Shown in pieces: positions 5,956 through 12,605 of a stretch of DNA of 18,741 nucleotides. The translations under genes were made by a program, and so were the position numbers. Origin of the DNA: Pyrobaculum sp. (GTDB lineage: Archaea; Thermoproteota; Thermoprotei; Thermoproteales; Thermoproteaceae); assembly GCA_009903905.1 (NCBI GenBank), contig WYEI01000241.1, positions 1 to 18,741 on the forward strand, in the 5' to 3' direction. Under the pieces are notes generated by a model. That model saw only the letters and a program-made list of their open reading frames with translations, was not told the DNA's origin and made no database searches. Position 1 is the first letter of the stretch, and each line of letters starts with the position of its first letter.

Positions 5956-6414
5956 ATGTCCCAGGAGCGTTGCCCTGTATACACAATAAGCGTGGTGTCG
6001 CGCCAGGAGTACAACGTGGTTATTGTCCTGAAGATGCGGGCGGAGTCCGGCAAGATACCAATATATTCCATAGTGGTGCCTCCTGAGTCATTCGGCATAT
6101 TGTTCATGGAGGGGGAGTCCCTCCCCGCCGTGAACCGTGCTGTATACGGCGTAAAACACGTAAAGGGAGTCATGAAGGGGATTACAAACGCGGAGGAGGT
6201 CATGAAGGTTCTGAAGCCCGTCAAGCCGGCTGTGGACCTCGACGTAAACGACGAAGTGGAGATCGTGGCAGACGTCCTAAAGGGCAGCAGGGCGCGCGTC
6301 ACCTCTGTCGACAGAGAGAAGGGAATCGTGCGGGTGGAGCTTCTCGACAGCGCGTTCCCCATGCCGCTCGACCTCAAGATCACAGAGGTTAAGCTGGTCA
6401 GAAAAGGACGCTAG
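5956..6414 (+). CDS. spt5: Transcription elongation factor Spt5 (NusG family)
   Basis: This 152-residue archaeal Spt5 binds the RNA polymerase clamp and promotes processive elongation. The N-terminal NGN domain spans about 1-88 (YTISVVSRQEYNVVIVLKMRA, YSIVVPPESFGILFMEG, VYGVKHVKGVMKG). The C-terminal KOW domain spans about 95-150 (DVNDEVEIVADVLKGSRARV, KGIVRVELLD). I choose ATG 5956 because AGGTGA at 5948-5953, overlapping the secE stop, can serve as Shine-Dalgarno; an in-frame GTG at 5950 would add two residues. It forms a two-gene unit with secE. Rpl11 downstream has a separate promoter. Confidence 0.95.
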   Translation: MSQERCPVYTISVVSRQEYNVVIVLKMRAESGKIPIYSIVVPPESFGILFMEGESLPAVNRAVYGVKHVKGVMKGITNAEEVMKVLKPVKPAVDLDVNDEVEIVADVLKGSRARVTSVDREKGIVRVELLDSAFPMPLDLKITEVKLVRKGR

Positions 6415-6428
6415 CATTCTTGTCTAGG

Positions 6429-6442
6429 AAAACTTTTAATAC
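6429..6442 (+). promoter_or_regulatory. TATA box of rpl11-rpl1
   Basis: AAAACTTTTAATAC is centred about 27 bases before ATG 6464. It supports ATG 6464 over the in-frame GTG at 6455, which would lie upstream of the expected transcription start. Confidence 0.75.
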
Positions 6443-6463
6443 TTACCCCTTTTAGTGGGGGCG

Positions 6464-6961
6464 ATGTCTAAGCGTGTCGTAGCTGTGCCTCTACAGGGGG
6501 GCAAGGTTGCGGTGAACCCGCAGTTCCAGGACTCTTTGAAGCAGCTTGGCCTGGACCCCAACGCCGTTGTTCAGAAGGTGCAGGATGAGCTGAAGAAATA
6601 CGGCAAGTACCCCGTCCAGAAGGTGGAGTTGGAGGTTGCGTCGCCTTCTAGGTATGAGGTCAAGGTGCATCTCCCGCCTGTGGGGGATCTATTGCTTAAG
6701 CTGTTTGGCAAAGACACCGGCGTTCACGACCCCACGAAGGAGACTTTAGGCAACTTGACCTTTGAACAAGTTGTTGAGATTGCCTTGTTTAAGAAGGATG
6801 AGCTTAAGTCGAAGACTTTGAAAGCCGCCGTGAAGCAGCTTTTGAGCACGTGTAAAGCCATGGGCGTCACTGTCGACGGGAAGCCGGCGGAGGAGGTGAT
6901 GAAGGAGCTAGACGGCGGTAGATACGCAGAAATTATTAATAAGTTTGAAAAGTCGTGGTGA
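6464..6961 (+). CDS. rpl11: Large-subunit ribosomal protein L11 with divergent N-terminal loop
   Basis: This 165-residue L11 forms the base of the factor-binding stalk with 23S rRNA and L10. The C-terminal RNA-binding domain is clear: [19 protein letters not shown], then [24 protein letters not shown], and a final EELDGG-type tail. The N-terminal domain aligns without gaps to other L11 proteins (GGK opening, L-K-Q-L-G-L), but the nearly universal proline/glycine loop P-P-x-G-P is replaced by NPQFQD at about residues 16-21. Order and family length leave little doubt about identity. The following rpl1 starts one base after the stop. Confidence 0.9.
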   Translation: MSKRVVAVPLQGGKVAVNPQFQDSLKQLGLDPNAVVQKVQDELKKYGKYPVQKVELEVASPSRYEVKVHLPPVGDLLLKLFGKDTGVHDPTKETLGNLTFEQVVEIALFKKDELKSKTLKAAVKQLLSTCKAMGVTVDGKPAEEVMKELDGGRYAEIINKFEKSW

Positions 6962-6962
6962 C

Positions 6963-7631
6963 ATGAGCGCCGTAATCAACAAGGAAGTTTTGTTAACCAA
7001 AATTAAAGAGGCTTTAAAGGCTGGAAAACCAAGGCGATTTAGGCAGAGCGTTGAATTGATTGTGGTGCTTAGAGGCGTGGATCTGAGCAAGCCGGAGAAC
7101 CGCATCAACTTGCTCGTGGAGTTGCCCCACCCGCCTAAGCCGAACAAGATAGGGGCTTTTGCACACGGCGCGTTTGAGGTCCAGGTGAAAAACGCCGGCG
7201 TCGACGGGGTAATCACGAGAGACCAGATAGAGGGTCTCTCTGGAAACAAGAGGGCGATCAGGAAGCTGTCGAATCAATACGACTTCTTCGTGGCGCCGCC
7301 CGACCTCATGCCTCTGCTGGGCAGGGTGGTGGGCCCCATATTCGGGCCGAGGGGGAAGATGCCCGAGGTGTCGCCTCCAAACGTCGACGTGAAGTCTGTG
7401 GTTGAGCGGCTGAGGAGGGCCGTTAGGGTTAGGATTAGGAACGAGCCTGTGATAAAGGTGCGGATAGGCTCCGAGGCTCAGAAGCCTGAGGAGATCTTAG
7501 AGAACGCCCTCGCCGTGTTGGAGGAGGTAAACAGGAAGTTTGCCTTAAGGCAGTATCTGAAGGATATATACATAAAGAAGACGATGGGGCCTCCCGTAAA
7601 GGCCAGGGCTTTGGAGGTGTTAGCCCGCTAA
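6963..7631 (+). CDS. rpl1: Large-subunit ribosomal protein L1
   Basis: This 222-residue L1 forms the mobile stalk that handles E-site tRNA and is a known autoregulator in other Archaea. The signature FGPRGKMP lies in the GRVVGPIFGPRGKMPEVS segment. Domain I and II pieces such as NLLVELPHPPKPNKIGAFA and YDFFVAPPDLMPLLGR are typical, and the end KDIYIKKTMGPPVK is conserved. ATG 6963 lies one base after the L11 stop, and a GGTGA tract just upstream can act as ribosome-binding site. A longer reading from 6945 would overlap L11 and lacks family residues. The stop TAA is contiguous with the rpl10 TATA box. Confidence 0.96.
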   Translation: MSAVINKEVLLTKIKEALKAGKPRRFRQSVELIVVLRGVDLSKPENRINLLVELPHPPKPNKIGAFAHGAFEVQVKNAGVDGVITRDQIEGLSGNKRAIRKLSNQYDFFVAPPDLMPLLGRVVGPIFGPRGKMPEVSPPNVDVKSVVERLRRAVRVRIRNEPVIKVRIGSEAQKPEEILENALAVLEEVNRKFALRQYLKDIYIKKTMGPPVKARALEVLAR

Positions 7632-7644
7632 AATTATTTAAATA
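7631..7644 (+). promoter_or_regulatory. TATA box of rpl10-mvk
   Basis: AAATTATTTAAATA, starting at the last base of the rpl1 TAA stop, is centred about 26 bases before ATG 7665. Confidence 0.75.
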
Positions 7645-7664
7645 GTCCTCAGTATCGCGTCTTG

Positions 7665-8696
7665 ATGCTCGTCTTGGGCAAGAGACGATATGTAAGGGCT
7701 AAGCCGTACCCAGAGCGTAAGGTCAAAATAGTGGAGGAGGCTGTTGATCTGTTGAAGAGCTACCAGTACGTTTTCCTTTTCGATCTCCACGGGCTCTCTG
7801 ACAGGGTTCTACACGAGTACAGATACAGAATGAGGCCTTATGGAGTTGTTAAGGTGATCAAGCCTACTCTGTTCAAAATCGCGTTTACGAAGGTATATGG
7901 CGGCATCCCTGCGGAGGTGGCTGAAAAGGTGAGGGGCGAGGTTGGGTTCTTGTTTACCAATGTGAACCCAGCCGAGGTGATCAAGATTGTGGCGGAAAAC
8001 GCGGTGAGGCGCGCGGCTCAGCCCGGGGACAAGGCTCCGTTTGACATCGTGGTGCCGGCCGGCCCCACCAACGCATCGCCAGGCCCTATAATTTCTAAGT
8101 TCGGCAAGCTGAAGATACCGACAAGGGTTCAAGAGGGCAAGATCTGGATTGCGAAAGACACTGTGGTTGCCAAAGCCGGGCAGGAGATCACGCCGGAGAT
8201 CGCCGAAGTCCTAAGAGTGGTCGGCATAGAGCCCGTATTTGAGCAACTGAGGCTCCTCGGCGTTGTTTGGAAGGGCACGCGGTTTGTAGACATATCAGAC
8301 TTGGTGATAGACGTGAGCAAGTACAGAGAGCTCTTCGAGACCGCCGCCGCATATGCGAGGAACCTGGCGCTAAACGTGGTCTACCCGACAAAGGAGGTGT
8401 TGCAAGTGGTGATCCCCGCCGCCCACATGAGGGCCGCGGCGCTGGCCGTGAAGCTCGGCGTGGTGACGAGGGAGACCTTGCCGATGCTAATAGGGAGGGC
8501 TGTGGCGGAGGCAAACGCCTTGGCCGCGGCGGTGGCCCACAAGGCCCCGGAGCTCGGCTTGTCTGTCGCAACGCCTCAAGCTCCGCAACAGCAAGTTGCC
8601 CAGCCCGCCGAGGAGGCTAAGGCCCAGGCGGAGGAGGAGAAGAAGGAGGGACCCAGCGACGAGGAGGTGGCAGGTTCTCTGGCCTCGCTCTTTTAA
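7665..8696 (+). CDS. rpl10: Ribosomal stalk protein L10 (P0)
   Basis: This 343-residue archaeal P0-type L10 binds 23S rRNA beside L11 and carries the L12 dimers of the stalk. The N-terminal rRNA-binding domain includes YQYVFLFDLHGLSDRVLHEYR and TKVYGG. The middle archaeal/eukaryotic insert contains PAGPTNASPGPIISKFGKLKIPTR and an AKAGQEITPEIAEVLRVVGIEP tract. The C-terminal helices bind L12, and an alanine/glutamate/lysine-rich hinge ends in DEEVAGSLASLF, the factor-recruiting tail shared with P1/L12. ATG 7665 is leaderless relative to the TATA box; TTG 7662 is not favoured. The TAA stop overlaps the mvk start (TAATG). No L12 gene follows, unlike the common L11-L1-L10-L12 order. Confidence 0.95.
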   Translation: MLVLGKRRYVRAKPYPERKVKIVEEAVDLLKSYQYVFLFDLHGLSDRVLHEYRYRMRPYGVVKVIKPTLFKIAFTKVYGGIPAEVAEKVRGEVGFLFTNVNPAEVIKIVAENAVRRAAQPGDKAPFDIVVPAGPTNASPGPIISKFGKLKIPTRVQEGKIWIAKDTVVAKAGQEITPEIAEVLRVVGIEPVFEQLRLLGVVWKGTRFVDISDLVIDVSKYRELFETAAAYARNLALNVVYPTKEVLQVVIPAAHMRAAALAVKLGVVTRETLPMLIGRAVAEANALAAAVAHKAPELGLSVATPQAPQQQVAQPAEEAKAQAEEEKKEGPSDEEVAGSLASLF

Positions 8697-9640
8697 TGGC
8701 TAAAGTTTTCGCCCCGGGGGTCATTAAGCTTTTTGGGGAGCACGCCGTTGTCTACGGTAAACCTGCAATAGCAGTCACGATAAACAGAGGAGTCTACGTG
8801 GAGTGCGAGAGGGGGGATAAGCTTGTGGTGGAGACCGTTGGCGTTTCTGCATCTCTTCGGTATTTCCCAGAGGAGAGGCGCATAGAGGCGTTTGGGTCTG
8901 AACGCTTCTTTGCGTATGTAGACGCCGCGCTTAGGGTCGCGGAGGAGAGGTGGGGGGCTTTGAAGGCCAGGTTCGCGATTAGAAGCGATCTGCCGCCTAG
9001 CATCGGCGCCGCCACTTCCGCCGCGGTTTCTGTCGGCGTGTTGAAGGCATACTCGCGCTGTGCTGGTGTTGACGTGGGCGGGGAAGAACTTGCGAAGCTG
9101 GGCCACAGGGTTGAGCTGGAGGTTCAGGGCATAGCTTCGCCGATGGACACCGCCGCGGTGTCGCTGGGGGGGCTTCTGAAGATTTGGGCCAGCCCGTTCC
9201 GCGTGGAGAGGATAGACGCCTCTCTGCCTCCCTTTTATATAGCGGTGCTTCCCCGGAGGGGCACCACGGGGGAGATAGTTGCCGAGGTCAAGGCGCTTCT
9301 TGGAAGGCGGCGCTCCGCCGCGGGCGTGGTTGAGGCGATCGGGAGCCTCGTGGAGGAGGCACATGCCTGCCTGGTAGGGGGAGATCTGGAGTGTCTCGGG
9401 GAGTTGATGTATGTGAACAACTGGCTCCTCGGCGCACTTGGCGTTGTGGAGGGGCGCGTGGTGAGTCTGCTGGAGATGGTCAGGCCGTTTATATACGGCG
9501 GGAAGATAAGCGGGGCGGGCAGAGGCGGCGCCGTCGTATTGTTGCCGCGGGACGAGGAACTGGTGGAGAGGGTATTGGCCGCGTTGGGACACACCTACTA
9601 CAAGGTGTCCGTGACCCAGTCGGGAGTTTCGGCTTTATGA
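8696..9640 (+). CDS. mvk: Mevalonate kinase (GHMP family)
   Basis: This 314-residue kinase phosphorylates mevalonate for isoprenoid and archaeal ether-lipid synthesis. The N-terminal APGVIKLFGEHAVVYGKPAI (6-25) is the mevalonate kinase substrate motif. The GHMP glycine loop lies at about 100-110 but reads PPSIGAATSAA rather than P-x-G-x-G-L-G-S-S-A-A. Asp151 in SPMDTAAVSLGG matches the catalytic aspartate, and KISGAGRGGAVVLLP is the third GHMP motif. The first-motif lysine is displaced by two positions relative to the usual APGKVILFGEH. These changes may be lineage-typical. The gene overlaps the rpl10 stop by one base and the next gene by 4 bases (ATGA), so it is translated from the ribosomal transcript. 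Confidence 0.9.
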   Translation: MAKVFAPGVIKLFGEHAVVYGKPAIAVTINRGVYVECERGDKLVVETVGVSASLRYFPEERRIEAFGSERFFAYVDAALRVAEERWGALKARFAIRSDLPPSIGAATSAAVSVGVLKAYSRCAGVDVGGEELAKLGHRVELEVQGIASPMDTAAVSLGGLLKIWASPFRVERIDASLPPFYIAVLPRRGTTGEIVAEVKALLGRRRSAAGVVEAIGSLVEEAHACLVGGDLECLGELMYVNNWLLGALGVVEGRVVSLLEMVRPFIYGGKISGAGRGGAVVLLPRDEELVERVLAALGHTYYKVSVTQSGVSAL

Positions 9641-9879
9641 CGCAGATAATCGGGCTTCTGGGGCTTTTCTTGATCGCGGCTGCTTGGGCCATAAACATCA
9701 TCCGGAGGAGCCCCCCGCCCCCCGTCGACCTCATTGTCCTTTACTTCTTCGGAAGCGTGGCGCTGACCCTCTACGCCGTGTTGCTCGGCGACTGGGTCTT
9801 CACAGCTTTAAACGCCTTGTCCGCCGTGCTTTCTTTCATCAACCTCATAAGGGCATTACGTATTAAAACCAGGTTATAA
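9637..9879 (+). CDS. Small three-helix membrane protein, SemiSWEET/LAB_N-like
   Basis: The 80 residues hold three predicted membrane helices: about 3-22, 31-50 and 53-72. The arrangement, with a positively charged loop and prolines (RRSPPPPVDLIVLYFFGS) after the first helix and LTLYAVLLGDWVF before the third, resembles the three-helix SemiSWEET/PQ-loop and LAB_N families of small transporters and membrane-domain proteins. This is a pattern match, not a certain assignment. It is translationally coupled to mvk by an ATGA overlap and is the last gene of the rpl10 unit. The udp TATA box lies within its final codons. Confidence 0.6.
   Translation: MTQIIGLLGLFLIAAAWAINIIRRSPPPPVDLIVLYFFGSVALTLYAVLLGDWVFTALNALSAVLSFINLIRALRIKTRL
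9859..9869 (+). promoter_or_regulatory. TATA box of udp
   Basis: CGTATTAAAAC is centred about 24 bases before ATG 9888, inside the 3' end of the preceding membrane-protein gene. Confidence 0.65.
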
Positions 9880-9887
9880 GGCTCGTC

Positions 9888-10673
9888 ATGGCCCAGAGAC
9901 CTAAGGTGGGCGCCAAGGCGTATCACCTCCTACTCGCCCCGGGGGAGGCGCCGCGGTATGTGTTGCTACCGGGCGACCCCGGCCGGGTGCCTCTGATAGC
10001 TAAGCATTGGGCCGGGGCGAGGGAGGTGGCGAGAAACAGGGAGTTTGTCACGTGGGTCGGCTCGTATAAGGGCGTCGCCGTCGGCGCCACGTCGACAGGC
10101 ATAGGCTCGGGCTCCACCGCAATTGCGGTGGAGGAGCTACTTTACGCCGGCGCCGACACCTTCATAAGAGTGGGCACCACAGGCGCCTTGTGGAGGGAGG
10201 TGAGGCTCGGCGATTTAATCATCGGCACAGCCGCCGTCCGCTTCGACGGGGCCTCAAGGTGGTACGCGCCGCCTGAGTACCCCGCCGCGGCCCACTGGCT
10301 GGTGGTAAGAGCGCTCGTCGAGGCGGCGGAGTCGCTGGGGGTTAGGCACCACGTCGGCGTGGTGGCATCTACAGACTCCTTCTACGTCGGCCAGGAGCGG
10401 CCTGGCTACGGAGGCTTCATGCCGCCGTGGTCCAAGGGCCTTATAGACACGCTACGAAGTCTAAGGGTGCTGTCTTTCGAGATGGAGAGCGCCACCATCT
10501 TCACCTTGGCGTCTATATACGGCGCACGAGCCGGGGGCGTGTACGCGGCGATTGCCAACAGGGAGACCGACGAGTTCGCGCCGGAGGTCGGCGTGGAAGA
10601 CGCCGTGAGGGTCGCCAACGAGGCTGTGAAGATTCTGGCTGAGTATGATCGTAAAGGTGGCGCAGGTCCGTGA
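9888..10673 (+). CDS. udp: Uridine phosphorylase (PNP/UDP family)
   Basis: This 261-residue NP-I family phosphorylase releases ribose-1-phosphate from nucleosides. LLPGDPGRV (27-34) holds the phosphate-binding GDP-x-R. Next come ATSTGIGSGSTAIAVEEL (67-84), RVGTTGAL (94-101) and FEMESATIF (197-205), which carries the ribose-contacting Met/Glu pair. The STDSFYVGQERPGY tract (161-174) contains the Gln-Glu-Arg signature (169-171) that reads uracil in uridine phosphorylases, so I prefer this over purine specificity. Family length is normal. The ATG is leaderless after its own TATA box. The convergent BMP-type nucleoside importer nearby fits nucleoside salvage. Confidence 0.88.
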   Translation: MAQRPKVGAKAYHLLLAPGEAPRYVLLPGDPGRVPLIAKHWAGAREVARNREFVTWVGSYKGVAVGATSTGIGSGSTAIAVEELLYAGADTFIRVGTTGALWREVRLGDLIIGTAAVRFDGASRWYAPPEYPAAAHWLVVRALVEAAESLGVRHHVGVVASTDSFYVGQERPGYGGFMPPWSKGLIDTLRSLRVLSFEMESATIFTLASIYGARAGGVYAAIANRETDEFAPEVGVEDAVRVANEAVKILAEYDRKGGAGP

Positions 10674-10881
10674 CGTCGCCATAATAGAGGTTGACCTAAA
10701 GCCCTGTGCAGACGTATTTATCTTCAGGATTCGCGGCCGGGAGCTGGAGCTCTGCGGGAAGACCCTTGTATTGAGCGAGGAGCTTGGGGAGTTCAAGAAG
10801 GGTCTTCTCGTAATGGCCAAGACGCCGTTTTTCGTCGAGTGCGAGGCAGGGGACTGCTTGGCGGCAAAGGCGCAAGTATAA
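10645..10881 (+). CDS. Hypothetical protein with four cysteines
   Basis: The 78 residues begin MIVKVAQVRDVAIIEVDLKP. I do not recognise a family. The sequence alternates beta-strand-like stretches (VAIIEVDL, DVFIFRIRGRELEL, GLLVMAKTPFFVEC) and has cysteines at 21, 37, 66 and 71; the last two form C-x4-C. There is no membrane segment or signal peptide, so it is probably cytoplasmic. Codon choice resembles that of neighbouring genes, which argues that it is real. ATG 10645 overlaps the end of udp by 29 bases; GTG 10657 would shorten the overlap. It is probably co-transcribed with udp. Its TAA stop forms part of the TATA box of the next gene. Confidence 0.65.
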   Translation: MIVKVAQVRDVAIIEVDLKPCADVFIFRIRGRELELCGKTLVLSEELGEFKKGLLVMAKTPFFVECEAGDCLAAKAQV

Positions 10882-10885
10882 AAAC
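10875..10885 (+). promoter_or_regulatory. TATA box of the COG4080-like gene
   Basis: AGTATAAAAAC is centred 25 bases before ATG 10905 and contains the TAA stop (10879-10881) of the preceding ORF. Confidence 0.75.
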
Positions 10886-10904
10886 GGCAGCGTTCTGCAC
10901 CGTC

Positions 10905-11333
10905 ATGGAGCTGGTAGTTGCTGTCTACAACATAAGCTCAGTGCCCAAGATGCTGGAGCTTGCGAAGATCACGTACGGCTTCGGCGTGAGGCGGCTCGCG
11001 TTGGTGAAGGTGTTTGGGGCCGCCGCGCAACAGATCGGTGATTTGTTCAAGCTGGCCTTCAAGATGGGGGGAGAGGTCCTCGTCTTTAACGACATAAACG
11101 ACGCCGTGGAGGTGCTGAAGCCGGACGTGATATATGCCATTGGGAGGCCCGACAAGGACACCAAGCCCGTCGAGAAGGTGGACAAAAAAGTGATGTTATT
11201 GATACACGGCGCAGACCTGGCCTTCTCGCCTAGGGAACTTCCCCCCGGCGCGGTTTTAAGCCACGCGGTACACAGAGATATAGGGTCAGCCGGCCAGCTG
11301 GCGGTGGCGCTTTATAAGCTCCTGGAGTCTTAG
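10905..11333 (+). CDS. SPOUT-like protein, COG4080 family (predicted RNA methyltransferase fold)
   Basis: The 142 residues begin MELVVAVYNISSVPKMLELA, followed by YGFGVRRLALVKVFGAAAQQIGD, EVLVFNDINDAVEVLKPDVIY and a C-terminal VMLLIHGADLAFSPRELP / HRDIGSAGQLAVALYKLL. The order and the GADLAFS-type loop near the end resemble archaeal COG4080, annotated as SpoU/SPOUT-related and sometimes misnamed RecB-family nuclease. The C-terminal region would form the knotted SAM-binding site. The substrate is unknown and methyltransferase activity is inferred. I start at ATG 10905, 25 bases from a TATA box; the longer reading to 10839 would precede the promoter and overlap the upstream ORF. The stop overlaps hsp20 tail-to-tail by 4 bases. 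Confidence 0.75.
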   Translation: MELVVAVYNISSVPKMLELAKITYGFGVRRLALVKVFGAAAQQIGDLFKLAFKMGGEVLVFNDINDAVEVLKPDVIYAIGRPDKDTKPVEKVDKKVMLLIHGADLAFSPRELPPGAVLSHAVHRDIGSAGQLAVALYKLLES

Positions 11334-11677
11334 CCGCGTACCGGCACCCTTATCTCTTCCTCCTTCACCTTCTTAGCCGTTACTATCAACACGCCGTTTC
11401 TGTACAGCGCAGACACGGTGGAGGGGTCTATCTTAAGCGGCAGACGGATGTATTTGGAGTATTTCCTCTCCCCACGGGCGCCCTCGGCCCTTACGGCGGT
11501 GCCGTCTTTCGTGACGGAGAGAGCTATGTCGGCGGGCTCCAGGCCGGGCATGTCTATCTCTATCCTAACCTCGTCTCCTTCCTCCACGAGTCGGTAGTCT
11601 TTTTTCTCTTTTAGATCCTCCACCATCCTCTGGAGGGATTTGCTGATCTCCTCCATTGCCTTCTTGAAATCCTCCAT
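11330..11677 (-). CDS. hsp20: Small heat-shock protein, Hsp20/alpha-crystallin family
   Basis: This 115-residue ATP-independent holdase chaperone has a short charged N-terminal helix (about 1-25). An alpha-crystallin domain follows at about 27-105 with VRIEIDMPGLEPADIALSV, KYIRLPLKIDP and the hallmark NGVLIVT-AKK strand (94-102). The C-terminal IRVPV (109-113) is an I-x-V form of the oligomerisation motif. The N-terminal arm is short for the family. The start ATG at 11677 sits 25 bases from a TATA box that touches the stop codon of the upstream permease, so it can be transcribed alone as well as by read-through from the transporter operon. Confidence 0.93.
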   Translation of the reverse strand: MEDFKKAMEEISKSLQRMVEDLKEKKDYRLVEEGDEVRIEIDMPGLEPADIALSVTKDGTAVRAEGARGERKYSKYIRLPLKIDPSTVSALYRNGVLIVTAKKVKEEEIRVPVRG

Positions 11678-11697
11678 AGAGTTTATGCTATACTCAG

Positions 11698-11706
11698 TTT
11701 ATATCT
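11698..11706 (-). promoter_or_regulatory. TATA box of hsp20
   Basis: The minus strand reads AGATATAAA, centred 25 bases before ATG 11677. It overlaps the TAA stop of the permease gene (11706-11708) by one base. Confidence 0.7.
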
Positions 11707-12605
11707 TATTCTCTCCTGAACGCCTTGCCAACGGCCTTTGGCGGCTTCGCTCTGCCGATCACGCCCGCCACTATCAACAACGTGGCTATGTAGGGGATCA
11801 TCCGCGTGATTTCGTATCTGGCTAGGTTCAGCGTTTGGAGCCAGTAGGAGAGGGCGTCGAAGAAGCCGAATATGAAGGCGCCGGCGACTGCCAGTGCTGG
11901 GTTCCAGTTTGCAAAAACTACGTTGGCCAGCGCTATGAAGCCTCTGCCGGCTGAGAGCTCCTTGGTGACGACGGAGAGGTAGGCAATGCTGAGGTAGGCG
12001 CCTGCCAGCGCGGCTAATGTTGCGCCGATCACAGTGGTGAGCAGTCTTACCTTGTTTACGTCGACGCCCATGTTAAATGCGGATTCTGGGTCTTCTCCGC
12101 ATGCTCTGATGATTATGCCGAGTCTGGACTTGAAGAGTATGTACCACATGACGCCGGCAACCACGAAGGCGAACACGGCGACCCAAGTGGGGTCTGTCTT
12201 CGCCCACTCTGGTACCTGTTTATACCCAGCCACGCCCCAGTAGGCTTGTATTCCGTAGGCAACCGCGCCCGCGGCGAAGAGATTTATGGCTACTCCGCTG
12301 ATTATCTGGTCGCCCGCCAGATACGCCGAGATGTAGCCGTGGAGGAGCCCTATCAAGGCGCCGGTAAGCGCCGCGGCTAGCATGGCCACAAGAGGCCACC
12401 AGGTGTCTGGAAGGTGGAGGCCGGCTCTGTTGTGGAGGTAGTCCACCGCCAGCGGCCCCATCAACGCGCCGAGTAGCATTATGCCCTCCAGCCCTATGTT
12501 GACGACGCCGCTTCTCTCCGTCAGGATCTCACCAAGTGAGGCCAGCAGTATGGGCACAGCGGCGAGGAGCGCCTGCGTCAACAGAAGCGGCAGGATGTCT
12601 ATCAT
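11706..12605 (-). CDS. Nucleoside-type ABC importer permease, second subunit
   Basis: This 299-residue inner-membrane permease belongs to the branched-chain/ribose BPD_transp_2 superfamily, in the subgroup partnering BMP-family binding proteins (NupQ/YufQ-like). Residues 1-35 contain LLLTQALLAAVPILLASLGEIL, followed by the conserved ERSGVVNIGLEGIMLLGAL motif. About eight hydrophobic segments are visible. The cytoplasmic loop KSRLGIIIRACGEDPESAFNMGVDV (about 163-187) is the likely contact with the ATPase. The ATG overlaps the stop of the first permease by 4 bases (ATGA). Substrate class is inferred from the whole operon. Confidence 0.9.
   Translation of the reverse strand: MIDILPLLLTQALLAAVPILLASLGEILTERSGVVNIGLEGIMLLGALMGPLAVDYLHNRAGLHLPDTWWPLVAMLAAALTGALIGLLHGYISAYLAGDQIISGVAINLFAAGAVAYGIQAYWGVAGYKQVPEWAKTDPTWVAVFAFVVAGVMWYILFKSRLGIIIRACGEDPESAFNMGVDVNKVRLLTTVIGATLAALAGAYLSIAYLSVVTKELSAGRGFIALANVVFANWNPALAVAGAFIFGFFDALSYWLQTLNLARYEITRMIPYIATLLIVAGVIGRAKPPKAVGKAFRRE

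Noticed and set aside
8188..8571. Proline/arginine-rich minus-strand frame over rpl10
   Set aside because: Composition is typical of antisense reading of a GC-rich gene, and rpl10 is clearly coding on the other strand.
9888..10673. Purine nucleoside phosphorylase assignment
   Set aside because: The FYVGQER tract matches the uracil-reading motif of uridine phosphorylases; purine activity is not excluded but is less supported.
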